The notes under the pieces were generated by a model. The model did not search any database. It was not told where the DNA came from and saw only the letters and a program-made list of their open reading frames with translations. Both the position numbers and the translations under genes were made by a program. From contig CAVSCJ010000006.1 of assembly GCA_963726435.1 (NCBI GenBank), positions 434,001 to 498,000 of the forward strand: a DNA stretch of 64,000 nucleotides, read 5' to 3'. Source of the stretch: PALSA-660 sp963726435 (lineage in GTDB: Bacteria > Actinomycetota > Coriobacteriia > Anaerosomatales > PALSA-660). Positions 55,821 through 64,000 of this stretch are shown in pieces; positions within the stretch are counted from its first letter, which is position 1, and every line of letters starts with the position of its first letter.

Positions 55821-57953
55821 CGGACTCCTTCTGTCTGCACGTTCGAGGACGTGGTCGGGACGTTCGAGGGGATGCGGACGGGCGGAAGGTAGTCGGCCCC
55901 GAGGATCACGATCATGTCCGTGATCCCCTGGGGCGCGGACTGCGCCTGGATCACCCCGACGCCGAGGGCGTCGTGAACCGCCTGCGCCTCGGTCGGCGCG
56001 TGGTAGACCAAGATGATCGTCTTCTCGTAGCCGAAGCGCTCGGCGCTCCCGCTGTCCACCACCTGGAAGCCTGCACGGATGAGCTGCTGTGCGGCCTCAC
56101 TCGCGAGTCCGGCGGTTCCCACCCCGTCGTAGACGATCACGCGGGTGCGCGACTTCTGCTGGTCAACTCGCACTCCCCACCACTGCAGCAGCAGGTCCGC
56201 CACCTGCTCGCGTTGCGGTTCGAAGTAGCGCTCCGAACCGACGGTCATGGCCTTCACCGGCAGCGGGACTATCCAGACGTCCTCGGCGCTGACCTTCCTC
56301 AAGAAGGCCGTCACCGAGGCGCGCTCCGCCGCAGTCAGATCGGTCGACGCGATCTTGTTCGCGATCGCGGCGATGTCCTGGTCCTGCAGCAGCGCCTGAT
56401 AGGTGTCGCCAGTCACAGCGATGTACTTTGGGAACTGGACCCCGAAGTAGTTCGAGACGGCTGACTCGCTGACCGCGGGGCCGGCGTCATAGCTGGCGCC
56501 GATACGATCGAAGCCCTGGCCCGGCACCTCCACGAATGCTCCTTCGGGGATCGCGATCCCGAGCACGCGGTCAGCGTACCTTTCCACCTTCAGAGCCGTG
56601 AAGCCGATCGCCACGCCATCGCGCACGCCGATGACCAGTAGGTTCTCGGATGAGACTGCGGACCCACCCTGCGCAGCGACTCGACGAGCGTTCCAGCGTG
56701 CGAACGCGTTGATGCCCAGGGCCAGCCCCCATAGCGCGCCCAGAAGCACGGCGCCGATGAGGACCACCGCCCCGGTTCTCCTCGCGACCAGCAGCAGCGC
56801 GTCGCGGACGCGATGCGTAGAAGCCCGCTGCCCGCGCGGCGATGAGGGCGTCGGGGCGCGGCGATGAGCTCGTCCGAACCTGCGACGGCGTCCGTGGCGG
56901 GCGTGCGAGGCGCGGGCATGGGGCTCATCTTCCGTGCCTGCGTCGGCGCCGGTCCCGGCGAGCGTGGCCGTGTCCAATATCGGTTCCGGCTCCGGTCCGG
57001 CCCGGTTATCCGTTCCTGACTCGGGCTCGGGGCCGGGCTCAGGCTCGGGCTCGGGCTCCGCGTCCGCCCAGGGCGCATGCTCGCCTTGTCTGCCCCCGAG
57101 CAGACTCCAACGCATCCTCCGCGTGGCCACGACGGGGGCTGCATCGGGTTCGGGTTCGGGTTCGGGTTCGGGTTCGGGCTCGGCCTCTGGTTCGGGCTCT
57201 GGCTCTGGTCCGGCTCGGGCTCCGGTTCCGGCTCAGGCTCCGCCTCTGGCTCCGGCTCCGGCTCGGGCTCCGCTTGCTCCCAGGCCGGATGCTCGGGACG
57301 CCTCCCTCTGAACACACTCCAGCTCCGCTTCCGTCCCCCGGCAGCTTCCTCGACCTTCTCGGACCCGAGCTCCGGCTCAGGCTCTGCCTCTGCCTCGGAC
57401 TCCGGCTCGGCCACAGGCTCCGGCTCCGCTTCCGCCCAGGCCGCATGCTGGCGACGCCTGCCCCTGAGATGACTCCCACGCATCCTCCGCGTGGCGACGA
57501 TGGGGGCTGCACGGGTTCGGGTTCGGGTTCGGGTTCGGGTTCGGGTTCGGGTTCTGGTTCGGGTTCTGGCTCCAACTCGAGCTCCGACACCGGTTCCGGC
57601 TCGGGCTCTGACTCGGACTCTGGCTCCGCTTCCACCCAGGCCGCATGCTCGAGACGCCTGCCCCCAAACAGACTCCAACCCCGCTTCCGTGCCCCAGGAG
57701 CCTCCTCCTCCTTCTCGGACCCAGGCTCCGGCTCAGGCTCCGCCTCGGATTCGTCCTCTGCCTCGGGTTCGGCCTCTGCCTCGGGTTCGGCCTCTGCGCG
57801 GGGCTCGGTGCCCCACTCAGTCTCGGACTCCAACTCGAGAGCCGCATCTGCCTCCGCGAGGACTTGGCCGTCCTCTTCGTCCCGGATCTGCCCGTCGTAG
57901 TCCACGCTCTCCTCGGGCTCTTCCGATGCCCTACGGCGCCACCAGGCCGTCAT
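55817..57953 (-). pseudogene. LCP/LytR_C wall protein gene with Glu-Pro repeats, two frameshifts
   Basis: ATG 57953 (overlapping the yqeK stop) opens MTAWWRRRASEEPEESVDY. A long intracellular region holds four imperfect modules of the type KRGWSLFGGRR-EHAAW-EAEPEPEP, spaced about 190 bases (near 57665, 57470, 57305 and 57095). A TM span (VVLIGAVLLGALWGLALG), a diverged LCP domain (GFDRIGASYDAGPAVSES) and a LytR_C domain (RVIVYDGVGTAGLA) follow. Canonical LCP arginine motifs are weak. One-base losses near 57511 (GAACCCG-TGCAG against GATGCAG in the sister module) and 57210 put the parts in three frames. Either true decay, repeat slippage or consensus error. The last part could be made from GTG 57130. 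Confidence 0.8.
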
Positions 57954-58567
57954 CGGACGATCACCGGAGGATCGAACAGCGGCCGACCGGTTTCGTGCTC
58001 GATCTGCGCCGCCACGGCGTCGGAGATCGGATGCAGGGGCCGCCCGCACTGCTTCAAATGGCGCAGCGTCCTTCCGTAGGCGAGGCGGAAGCACTCGTCC
58101 AGCGTCTCCCTCTCGAGCGCGCCACGTAGCTCGTCCAATCCTGGGTAGTCGCGGCCCGGTTCGGTCATGTCCGCCAGGTACACGATCTTGTCCAGGTCCG
58201 ACATCGGTACTGCACCCACGGTGTGCACCTCGATGGCCGACAGTACGGCCTCGCCCAATCCCGGGATCTCGCGCCTCGCCATCGCCGCACCTAGCCGGGC
58301 GTGGAGCAGGTGGGGATGCGCCCTCTCGAACGGGAGGACCGGCACTCCGAGGTCCTCGGCCTCCTCGACGACCCGCGAGTCGTCCTCTTCACGTGCGTAG
58401 TCGTGAAGCAGTCCGGCGACCTCGGCTGCCGTCACATCGACGCCGAAACGCGCCGCCAGAGTCGCTGCGGCGGCGGCAGTGCGCTCGGAATGCGCGTACG
58501 CCTCGGCCGACAGACGCACTGCGACGAGCTCGCGCGCGCGATCCGCCTTCTCAGGCGACAGGCTCAC
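57950..58567 (-). CDS. yqeK: YqeK-type HD phosphohydrolase (symmetrical Ap4A hydrolase)
   Basis: A 205-residue HD-domain enzyme. It has AYAHSERTAAAAATLAARFG, AGLLHDYAREED with the HD pair, PHLLHARLGAAMARRE, AIEVHTVGAVPMSDLDKIVY and LADMTEPGRDYPG, matching YqeK enzymes that cleave diadenosine tetraphosphate to ADP. The start GTG 58567 lies inside the end of nadD, the standard partner in Gram-positive genomes. Its stop overlaps the next gene in ATGA. Confidence 0.92.
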   Translation of the reverse strand: MSLSPEKADRARELVAVRLSAEAYAHSERTAAAAATLAARFGVDVTAAEVAGLLHDYAREEDDSRVVEEAEDLGVPVLPFERAHPHLLHARLGAAMARREIPGLGEAVLSAIEVHTVGAVPMSDLDKIVYLADMTEPGRDYPGLDELRGALERETLDECFRLAYGRTLRHLKQCGRPLHPISDAVAAQIEHETGRPLFDPPVIVR

Positions 58568-59174
58568 GGTACAGTCCGTTCTTCTCGATGTAGGCGGCCA
58601 CGGCCTCCGGCAGCAGGTACCGGATCGGGCGCTGCGCCGCCACGCGCGCGCGTATGTCGGTCGATGAGATAGCCAGCGCGGGAACCTCCATCGATTCGAC
58701 GATGGGCAGGGGCGCGCTGCTGTCCGATCCGGCGATCGTCCCGAGTTCGGCTTCGAACCCAGGGCGGCTGGCCGCGATGAAGGTGCACAGTCCGGCGAAG
58801 CGGTCAGCGCCCTTCCAGGTCAGGATCTCTCTTACGGCGTCGGCTCCCGATATGAAGAACAGCTCCGCCCGTCGCCCGTACAGTTCGCGCATCGCGAGAA
58901 TGGTGTCGATGGCGTAGGTGACGCCGGGGCGGTCTATCTCCATCCTCGAGACCTCGAAGTCGGGGTTGGACGCTGTCGCGATCACGGTCATCAGATACCG
59001 ATCCTCCGCCGACGACAGGTCCGAATGCGTCTTGCGCACCGGGCGGCCTGTCGGCATGAAGACGACCTTGTCGAGGTTGAACTGGACAAGCGCCTCTTCG
59101 GCCGTCACAAGATGCCCGAAATGCACCGGGTCGAAGGTGCCGCCCATGATCGCCATGCGGGGCGTCTTCCTCAA
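58551..59174 (-). CDS. nadD: Nicotinate-nucleotide adenylyltransferase
   Basis: A roughly 207-residue enzyme making deamido-NAD from nicotinate mononucleotide and ATP. The nucleotidyltransferase marks are MAIMGGTFDPVHFGHLVTAE and the ISSTDIRARVA signature near the end; FMPTGRPVRKT is in the substrate loop. TTG 59174 overlaps the proA stop in TTGA; ATG 59156 (MAIMGG) is the alternative. The long upstream frame is only proA antisense or out of frame. It is followed by yqeK. Confidence 0.93.
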   Translation of the reverse strand: MRKTPRMAIMGGTFDPVHFGHLVTAEEALVQFNLDKVVFMPTGRPVRKTHSDLSSAEDRYLMTVIATASNPDFEVSRMEIDRPGVTYAIDTILAMRELYGRRAELFFISGADAVREILTWKGADRFAGLCTFIAASRPGFEAELGTIAGSDSSAPLPIVESMEVPALAISSTDIRARVAAQRPIRYLLPEAVAAYIEKNGLYREPVA

Positions 59175-60421
59175 GGTCTGACCTGCCCGTCTCCCATAGC
59201 GATGTACTTTGTGGACGTCAGCGCCACGAGACCCATGGGGCCTCGGGCGTGAAGCTTCTGCGTCGAGATCCCGATCTCGGCCCCGAGTCCGAACTCGCCA
59301 CCGTCCGTGAAGCGGGTGGAAGCGTTGACGTAGACGGCCGCCGCGTCCACTTCGTCGAGGAAGCGGAGCGCAGCCTCGTAGTCTCCCGTCACTATGGCCT
59401 CCGAGTGCTTGGTGCCGTAGGTATTGATGTGTTCGATGGCCTCGTCCAGCCCCGTGACCACCTTCACCGACATCTTCATGTCGAGGTACTCCGTGCCCCA
59501 GTCCTGCTCGGTGGCGGGTATCACGCCGTCCACACCGAGCGAGCGTGCCCTTTCGTCGCCGTGCAACTCCACACCGGCGTCGAACAGCGCCCGCAGGATG
59601 GGCGGCAGGTACTCCTCGCAGACCGCCTCGTCGATCAGCAGCGACTCTGCGGCGTTGCAGACTCCTGGCCGCTGGCACTTCGCGTTCATGACGATCCGGA
59701 GCGCCATCTCCGCGTCCGCACCACTGTGGACGTAGACGTGACAGTTGCCCACGCCCGTTTCGATGACCGGCACCTTGGAGTTCTCCACGCAGTTGCGGAT
59801 GAGCCCGGCACCCCCGCGCGGGATGAGCACGTCGATGAGGCCGTGCAGCGTCATGAGTTCGTCGGTCGCGGCACGGTCCGTCGAGGTGATCGACTGGATC
59901 GAGTGCTCGGGCAGTCCCGAGAGAGTGGCGGCCTGCGAGAGCACGTCGGATATGGCGAGGCATGAGTGGATCGCCATGGAGCCGCCCCGCAGGATCGCCG
60001 CGTTGGCCGTCTTGACGCACAGGGCCGCCGCGTCCGCGGTCACGTTGGGCCGCGCCTCATAGATCATCGCGACCACGCCCAGCGGCACCCGCACCTGCTG
60101 CAGGTGTATCCCGTTGGGCATGCGGTGCCCGCTCACGACCTCACCGATCGGATCGACCTCCCGTGCGAGGGCCTCGACCGCGCTCGCGATGCCCGCAATG
60201 CGACGCTCGTCGAGCATGAGCCGGTCCAGGAGCGGCGCCGGCGTCCCGGCAGCACGCGCCGCCTCCATGTCCAGGGCGTTCGCAGCGAGGATCCGCTGGG
60301 TGTGCGACAGCAGGGCAGCGGCCATACCGACCAGCGCACCGTCGCGCACGGACGTCGACGTACGCGCAAGCGCGCGGGCGGCTTCGCGCGCGCGGAGCGC
60401 GAGCCTCGTGATCTCGGTCAT
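59171..60421 (-). CDS. proA: Gamma-glutamyl phosphate reductase
   Basis: A 416-residue NADPH-dependent reductase of proline synthesis, converting gamma-glutamyl phosphate to the semialdehyde. Marks: VPLGVVAMIYEARPNVTADA, LIPRGGAGLI, NAKCQRPGVCNAAESLL with the catalytic Cys, and FTDGGEFGLGAEIGISTQK then HARGPMGLVALTS. ATG 60421 has GGGAGC 7 bases upstream. GTG 60454, overlapping the proB stop in GTGA, would add 11 residues. It directly follows proB, so the pathway enzymes are co-expressed. Confidence 0.96.
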   Translation of the reverse strand: MTEITRLALRAREAARALARTSTSVRDGALVGMAAALLSHTQRILAANALDMEAARAAGTPAPLLDRLMLDERRIAGIASAVEALAREVDPIGEVVSGHRMPNGIHLQQVRVPLGVVAMIYEARPNVTADAAALCVKTANAAILRGGSMAIHSCLAISDVLSQAATLSGLPEHSIQSITSTDRAATDELMTLHGLIDVLIPRGGAGLIRNCVENSKVPVIETGVGNCHVYVHSGADAEMALRIVMNAKCQRPGVCNAAESLLIDEAVCEEYLPPILRALFDAGVELHGDERARSLGVDGVIPATEQDWGTEYLDMKMSVKVVTGLDEAIEHINTYGTKHSEAIVTGDYEAALRFLDEVDAAAVYVNASTRFTDGGEFGLGAEIGISTQKLHARGPMGLVALTSTKYIAMGDGQVRP

Positions 60422-60450
60422 TGGAGGTGCTCCCATCTCCAGGGGTCCGC

Positions 60451-61557
60451 TCACAGGATCACCAGCTGATCGCGGTGGACGACCACCCGGCCGGCCAGCG
60501 CAGGCTCGATCGTCACGATCTCTGCCGAGGTGTGCCCTTTGGCGCGATCCAGGTCCTCGGAGGCGAAATCGGACAGCCCGCGAGCGAGCTGCACGCCCGC
60601 CTCATCGACTATGGAGACGGGTGCGCCTTGCGGGAAGCGCCCCTCGACGCGGAGCACGCCGGCAGGCAGCAGGCTGGTGCCGCGCAAGCACAGCGCGTCG
60701 CGCGCACCGGCATCGACCACGATCGTGCCCTGCGGGTGCCGGGCGAACGCGATCCAGAGCTTCCGTGCCTCGATCTCTCCCGTGCCGCCGACGAAGTAGG
60801 TACCGACCGGCTCGCCGGCCGATGCGTCGAGCAGCACATCCGGACGGTGCCCGTCGCACACCACCATCGGTATCCCGGCCTTCATGAGGATGCGCGCCGC
60901 GTCCAGCTTCGTCGCCATCCCGCCGGTGCCGAACTCGCTCCCCGATCCTCCAGCTGCGGCGACAACGTCTTCGGTGAGCGTCTCCACGCGGTCCATGAGC
61001 ACGGCAGACTCATGTCCCCCGGGATCGTGGTCGTAGAGTCCCCCGATGTCGCTCAGCACCACGACCAGGTCCGCCCGCACCATCACGCCGACGAGCGCCG
61101 CGAGCGTGTCATTGTCGCCGAAGCGGATCTCCTCCACGGCGGTGGTGTCGTTCTCGTTGACGACGGGGACTATCCCCATCTCCAGAAGGCGCTCCAAGGT
61201 CCGGCATGCGAACACGTAGGCCTGGCGGTGGCCGGTGTCGTGACGGGTCAGCAGGACCTGGGCGATGTGCACCCCAGCTCTCTCCATGATCTCGTCGTAG
61301 GTGCCGATGAGCCGGACCTGCCCCACGGCCGCCGCCGCCTGGAGGGCGGTCAGCTCGGTCGGCCGTCCCGGCAATCCCAACGCCTCGACACCGGCGGCGA
61401 TCGCCCCGGAACTCACGATGACGACGTGATTGCCCGCCGCGCGCAGCGCCGAGGTCTGGCGCGCCAGATCGGCGAGCCAGGCGTGGTCGACGCGTCCGTC
61501 CGCCCCCGTGAGGGTGGAGGTGCCGACCTTCACCACGATCCGCTTGCCTCGGCTCAT
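60451..61557 (-). CDS. proB: Glutamate 5-kinase with PUA domain
   Basis: A 368-residue kinase for the first step of proline synthesis. The amino-acid-kinase domain starts KRIVVKVGTSTLTG and has VIVSSGAIAAGVEALGL, VPVVNENDTTAVEEIRFGDN, VVVLSDIGGLYDHDP and GTGGMATKLDAARI. The C-terminal PUA domain (about 275-350) is present as in full-length ProB. ATG 61557 has GGGAG 8 bases upstream. It lies 70 bases downstream of obg and is followed by proA. Confidence 0.96.
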   Translation of the reverse strand: MSRGKRIVVKVGTSTLTGADGRVDHAWLADLARQTSALRAAGNHVVIVSSGAIAAGVEALGLPGRPTELTALQAAAAVGQVRLIGTYDEIMERAGVHIAQVLLTRHDTGHRQAYVFACRTLERLLEMGIVPVVNENDTTAVEEIRFGDNDTLAALVGVMVRADLVVVLSDIGGLYDHDPGGHESAVLMDRVETLTEDVVAAAGGSGSEFGTGGMATKLDAARILMKAGIPMVVCDGHRPDVLLDASAGEPVGTYFVGGTGEIEARKLWIAFARHPQGTIVVDAGARDALCLRGTSLLPAGVLRVEGRFPQGAPVSIVDEAGVQLARGLSDFASEDLDRAKGHTSAEIVTIEPALAGRVVVHRDQLVIL

Positions 61558-61625
61558 ACGCTTGTCTCCCGGTGTCCGCCGCTTTCGCGCTCCATGGTAG
61601 CCGACGCGCAGCGTGACGTGCCGCG

Positions 61626-62927
61626 CTAGTCCTCCTCCGCGCCCTCCGACTCGAAGTCGAAGCTGGCGGGGCCGATGGTGATCTCGTCGCCGTCCACGGC
61701 GCCGGCGCGCGCGAGCGCCTGCTCCACGCCCGCACGCCTGAGGCGTCTCTGCAGGTGAGCGACCGCCTCCTCGTTGCCCATCTCGGTCACGAGCACCATG
61801 CGCTCGACGTGGCGCCCGTGCACCGTGAACGCATGCGCCCCGGTCTTCTCCACCGAGAGGTCCTCGTCCTCCGGAGGCGCGTACACGTAGACCTGTTCGT
61901 AGGGTGCGACGGCCTGCTGTGCGGCCAGCCGCAGCGAGTGCACCTTCTCGCCAACGGCTCGCATCATCGGCTCGATCCCCTCCCCGGTGGCGGCGGAGAC
62001 CCCGAAGTACGGGATCTCCCTCTCTGCCGCCCACGCGGACAGGGCTTCGGACGCCGCGCGCGCGCCCTCCACGTCCAGCTTGTTGCCGACGATCACCTGC
62101 GGGCGCAAGGCCAACTCGGCTGCATGAGCGGCGAGTTCGGCATCTATGGCACCCACCGCGCCGATCGGATCGCGCTCATCGTAGCCGCCGCTGAGATCCA
62201 CCACGTGCAGGATCAGCGCCGTTCGCTCGATGTGCCGCAGGAACGCGTGCCCGAGCCCCAGCCCCTCGCTCGCGCCCTCGATCAGACCGGGGACGTCGGC
62301 GACCACGTAGCTGTACTCCCCGCTCTTCGCCACCCCGAGGTTCGGGACGAGGGTCGTGAACGGGTAGTCCGCCACCTTCGGGCGAGCCGCGGACATGCGG
62401 GCGATCAGAGACGACTTCCCCACACTCGGGAAGCCCACGAGGGCGGCGTCGGCGAGCAGCTTCAGCTCCAGGGTCACCCATCGCTCGTCGCCGGGCGTCC
62501 CCAGTTCGGCGAAACCGGGCGCGCGGCGCGTCGGAGTCACGAAGTGCGTGTTCCCGCGCCCGCCCTGACCCCCTCGGGCGATCACCACGCGCTGATCGGG
62601 GTGCGTGAGGTCGGAGATGATCCGACCGGTCTCGTCATCGCGCACGACAGTCCCCAAAGGCACCGGCAGCAGCAGATCGGCGCCCACGGCGCCATCCATG
62701 CGACTCCCCTTGCCGTGCGTGCCGCGGGTCGCCTTGAAGTGGCGCTTGAACTGGTAGTCGATCAGCGTCGAGCGTCCGGGGTCCGCAATGAGGACGACGT
62801 TGCCGCCATGACCGCCGTCGCCTCCGTCGGGGCCGCCCTTCGGCACGTGCTTCTCCCGCCGGAACGACTTGCAGCCTGCGCCGCCGTCGCCCGCCTTGAC
62901 GAAGATGCGTGCCTCGTCGACGAACAT
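61626..62927 (-). CDS. obg: GTPase Obg (CgtA)
   Basis: A 433-residue ribosome-associated GTPase. The Gly-rich Obg fold starts MFVDEARIFVKAGDGGAGC and has FRREKHVPKGGPDGGDGGHG. The G domain has VGFPSVGKSSLIARMSAA, ADVPGLIEGASEGLGLGHA and VGNKLD. A C-terminal OCT domain (about 340-425) is present, as in Gram-positive Obg proteins, and the tail is acidic. It follows rplU-rpmA, the near-universal arrangement. Confidence 0.97.
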   Translation of the reverse strand: MFVDEARIFVKAGDGGAGCKSFRREKHVPKGGPDGGDGGHGGNVVLIADPGRSTLIDYQFKRHFKATRGTHGKGSRMDGAVGADLLLPVPLGTVVRDDETGRIISDLTHPDQRVVIARGGQGGRGNTHFVTPTRRAPGFAELGTPGDERWVTLELKLLADAALVGFPSVGKSSLIARMSAARPKVADYPFTTLVPNLGVAKSGEYSYVVADVPGLIEGASEGLGLGHAFLRHIERTALILHVVDLSGGYDERDPIGAVGAIDAELAAHAAELALRPQVIVGNKLDVEGARAASEALSAWAAEREIPYFGVSAATGEGIEPMMRAVGEKVHSLRLAAQQAVAPYEQVYVYAPPEDEDLSVEKTGAHAFTVHGRHVERMVLVTEMGNEEAVAHLQRRLRRAGVEQALARAGAVDGDEITIGPASFDFESEGAEED

Positions 62928-62986
62928 GGTCTCGCTGCCTCTCGGATCAGCTCCCGACGATACCCCGACGCGACAGGGAACGCGAA

Positions 62987-63026
62987 GAGCCCCCCACCGG
63001 CTTCAGGATGCCGCGGCAGGGGGCTC
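62987..63026 (-). terminator. Hairpin between rpmA and obg
   Basis: GAGCCCCC / GGGGGCTC arms with an inner GCCGCGG/CCGGT partial stem. On the minus strand it follows rpmA by about 30 bases and likely lowers read-through into obg. Confidence 0.6.
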
Positions 63027-63058
63027 GTGGTCTCTACGCTGCTGTCCGGCTCGGGCGC

Positions 63059-63313
63059 CTACTCGGCTTCGGGACGGATGTGGACCTTGCGCACCTTGCC
63101 GTGCGTGAATGCGACCTTGCCCGGCTGCAACGCGAAGAGCGTGTCGTCGCCGCCGCGCCCGACGTTCTCGCCCGGGTGGATCGCCGTGCCGCGCTGGCGG
63201 ACGATGATCGTCCCGGTCGTGACCTCCTGACCGTCGAAACGCTTGACTCCGAGCATCTTCGGCTTCGAGTCACGACCGTTGCGGGTCGAGCCGAGACCTT
63301 TCTTGTGGGCCAT
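63059..63313 (-). CDS. rpmA: 50S ribosomal protein L27
   Basis: 84 residues: MAHKKGLGSTRNGRDSKPKM, LGVKRFDGQEVTTGTIIVRQ and GTAIHPGENVGRGGDDTLFA. The N-terminus reaches the peptidyl-transferase centre. It starts directly with AHKKG and so lacks the cleaved leader seen in some Firmicutes. GGGG lies upstream of the ATG. It is downstream of rplU. Confidence 0.97.
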   Translation of the reverse strand: MAHKKGLGSTRNGRDSKPKMLGVKRFDGQEVTTGTIIVRQRGTAIHPGENVGRGGDDTLFALQPGKVAFTHGKVRKVHIRPEAE

Positions 63314-63336
63314 CTTGCTGCACCTGCCCCTTTGCT

Positions 63337-63963
63337 ACTCGGCCGACTCGGCCGGCTTGGTGGTCTTCTTCGCGGCAGGCTTCTTCGCCGCCGGCTTCTT
63401 GCGCGGCTCGCCGCAGGCTTCTTGCGCGCGCCGCGCTTCTTCGGAGCCGCATTCTTGGACTCCGCATTCGCCGCACGAGGCCTCTCGGTCGCGAGCTTCG
63501 TCGCCACCGGCTTGGCCTCCGCCTTCCGGGCCTCAGCCTTCTTCGAAGCCGCCCTGCTCGCCGGCGACTTCGCAGTCGCCGGCTGGACCTTCTTGGTGGC
63601 CGGCTTCTTCTCGACAGCAACCTCGGCGGCCTTGACCTTCGACGGCTTCTTGGCGCCCTCGAAGGCGATCTCGGTGACCCTGATCAGCGTCAGTCCTTGG
63701 CGGTGGCCACGGGTCCTCTTGTATCCCTTGCGCTTCTTGAGCTTGAACACGATGATCTTGTCGGCCTTGCCGTGCCCGAGGACCTCGGCGGTCACCGTGG
63801 CGGCTGCGGCCTCCTTGCCTGTGAGGAGCTTCTCTCCGTCGTTGACCAGCAGGACCGGCAGCGTCACGACGGAGCCTGCTTCGGCGTCGAGCAGCTCGAC
63901 GGAGACCGTCTCGCCCACGACCACCTTGTGCTGCTTGCCGCCCGTCTTGACCACTGCGTACAT
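63337..63963 (-). CDS. rplU: 50S ribosomal protein L21 with long Lys/Ala tail, frameshift in tail
   Basis: The L21 core (residues 1-103) is clear: MYAVVKTGGKQHKVVVGETV, HGKADKIIVFKLKKRKGYKR and TRGHRQGLTLIRVTEI. A Lys/Ala/Pro-rich tail of about 100 residues follows (KKPATKKVQPATAKS and similar). Near 63405-63412 a single-base loss changes frame: uncorrected, the frame runs on through rpmA to 63034. In the corrected frame the tail reads PRKKPAAKKPAAKKTTKPAE and stops at 63337, 23 bases before the rpmA start. The coordinates follow the corrected gene. Either an error in a repeat-rich stretch or a tail mutation of small effect. Confidence 0.9.
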
Positions 63964-64000
63964 GTCGCTTCGCCTAACTGCCGGGGTTGTTGCGCGAGGA

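Noticed and set aside
57130..57600. CRISPR-like or minisatellite array
   Set aside because: The repeats are short hexanucleotide and EP-codon runs within a coding module, with no unique spacers of constant length.

Overview
This is a high-GC chromosomal segment from a bacterium, most likely an actinobacterium. The best guess is the class Coriobacteriia (Anaerosomatales/OPB41-like). Support comes from a split alpha/beta glycyl-tRNA synthetase, a K+-type membrane pyrophosphatase together with pyruvate phosphate dikinase and its regulator, Ala/Lys-rich tails on sigma-70 and L21, a DUF6982-like protein, and the housekeeping order lepA-hemW-hrcA-dnaJ-rsmE-mtaB-phoH-HD-ybeY-dgkA-corC-cdd-era-recO-glyQS. 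This assignment is an inference; no rRNA gene is present. From 13 kb to the end nearly every gene lies on the minus strand, many joined by 4-base stop/start overlaps.

Layout. 0-4.1 kb: the 3' part of an ABC-F ATPase, two cold-shock proteins in opposite directions, and small membrane proteins. 4.1-13 kb: a loose accessory stretch of small or broken genes (lipoproteins, a metal-ligand-rich membrane protein, ABC-2 permease, PAS, coiled-coil and HNH remnants) plus two intact signalling genes, an HD-GYP protein and a GAF-SpoIIE phosphatase. This stretch carries six copies of a roughly 75-bp element that looks like the 3' end of a tRNA followed by a GC-rich hairpin. All copies point the same way as the real tRNA-Val(CAC) gene and its own near-identical terminator at 13.0 kb. 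This is the most unusual signal in the window.

13-20.4 kb: three tRNA genes (Val, CAT anticodon, Asn), a PASTA-amidase, rpoD, dnaG and hppA. 20.5-26.5 kb: dgt, a frameshifted acyltransferase, ppdK and its bifunctional regulator. 26.5-45.6 kb: translation, repair, stress and RNA-modification genes, with a degenerate CIRCE operator over the hrcA promoter and a DgkA-PAP2 fusion. 45.7-54.4 kb: rpsT (the only plus-strand housekeeping gene here), holA, the competence genes comEC and comEA, leuS, a secreted coiled-coil protein and tRNA-Ala. 54.4-64 kb: a DMT permease and rsfS, an LCP-type wall gene with a long Glu-Pro repeat region and two frameshifts, yqeK-nadD-proA-proB-obg, and rpmA-rplU.

Functional themes: ppdK, its regulator and the pyrophosphatase together suggest an energy economy that uses pyrophosphate. 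hrcA-dnaJ form a heat-shock unit. dgkA-PAP2, the amidase and the LCP gene serve the envelope. Single-base frameshifts fall in several low-complexity or GC-rich stretches (acyltransferase, LCP gene, L21 tail), so some may be consensus errors rather than true gene loss.
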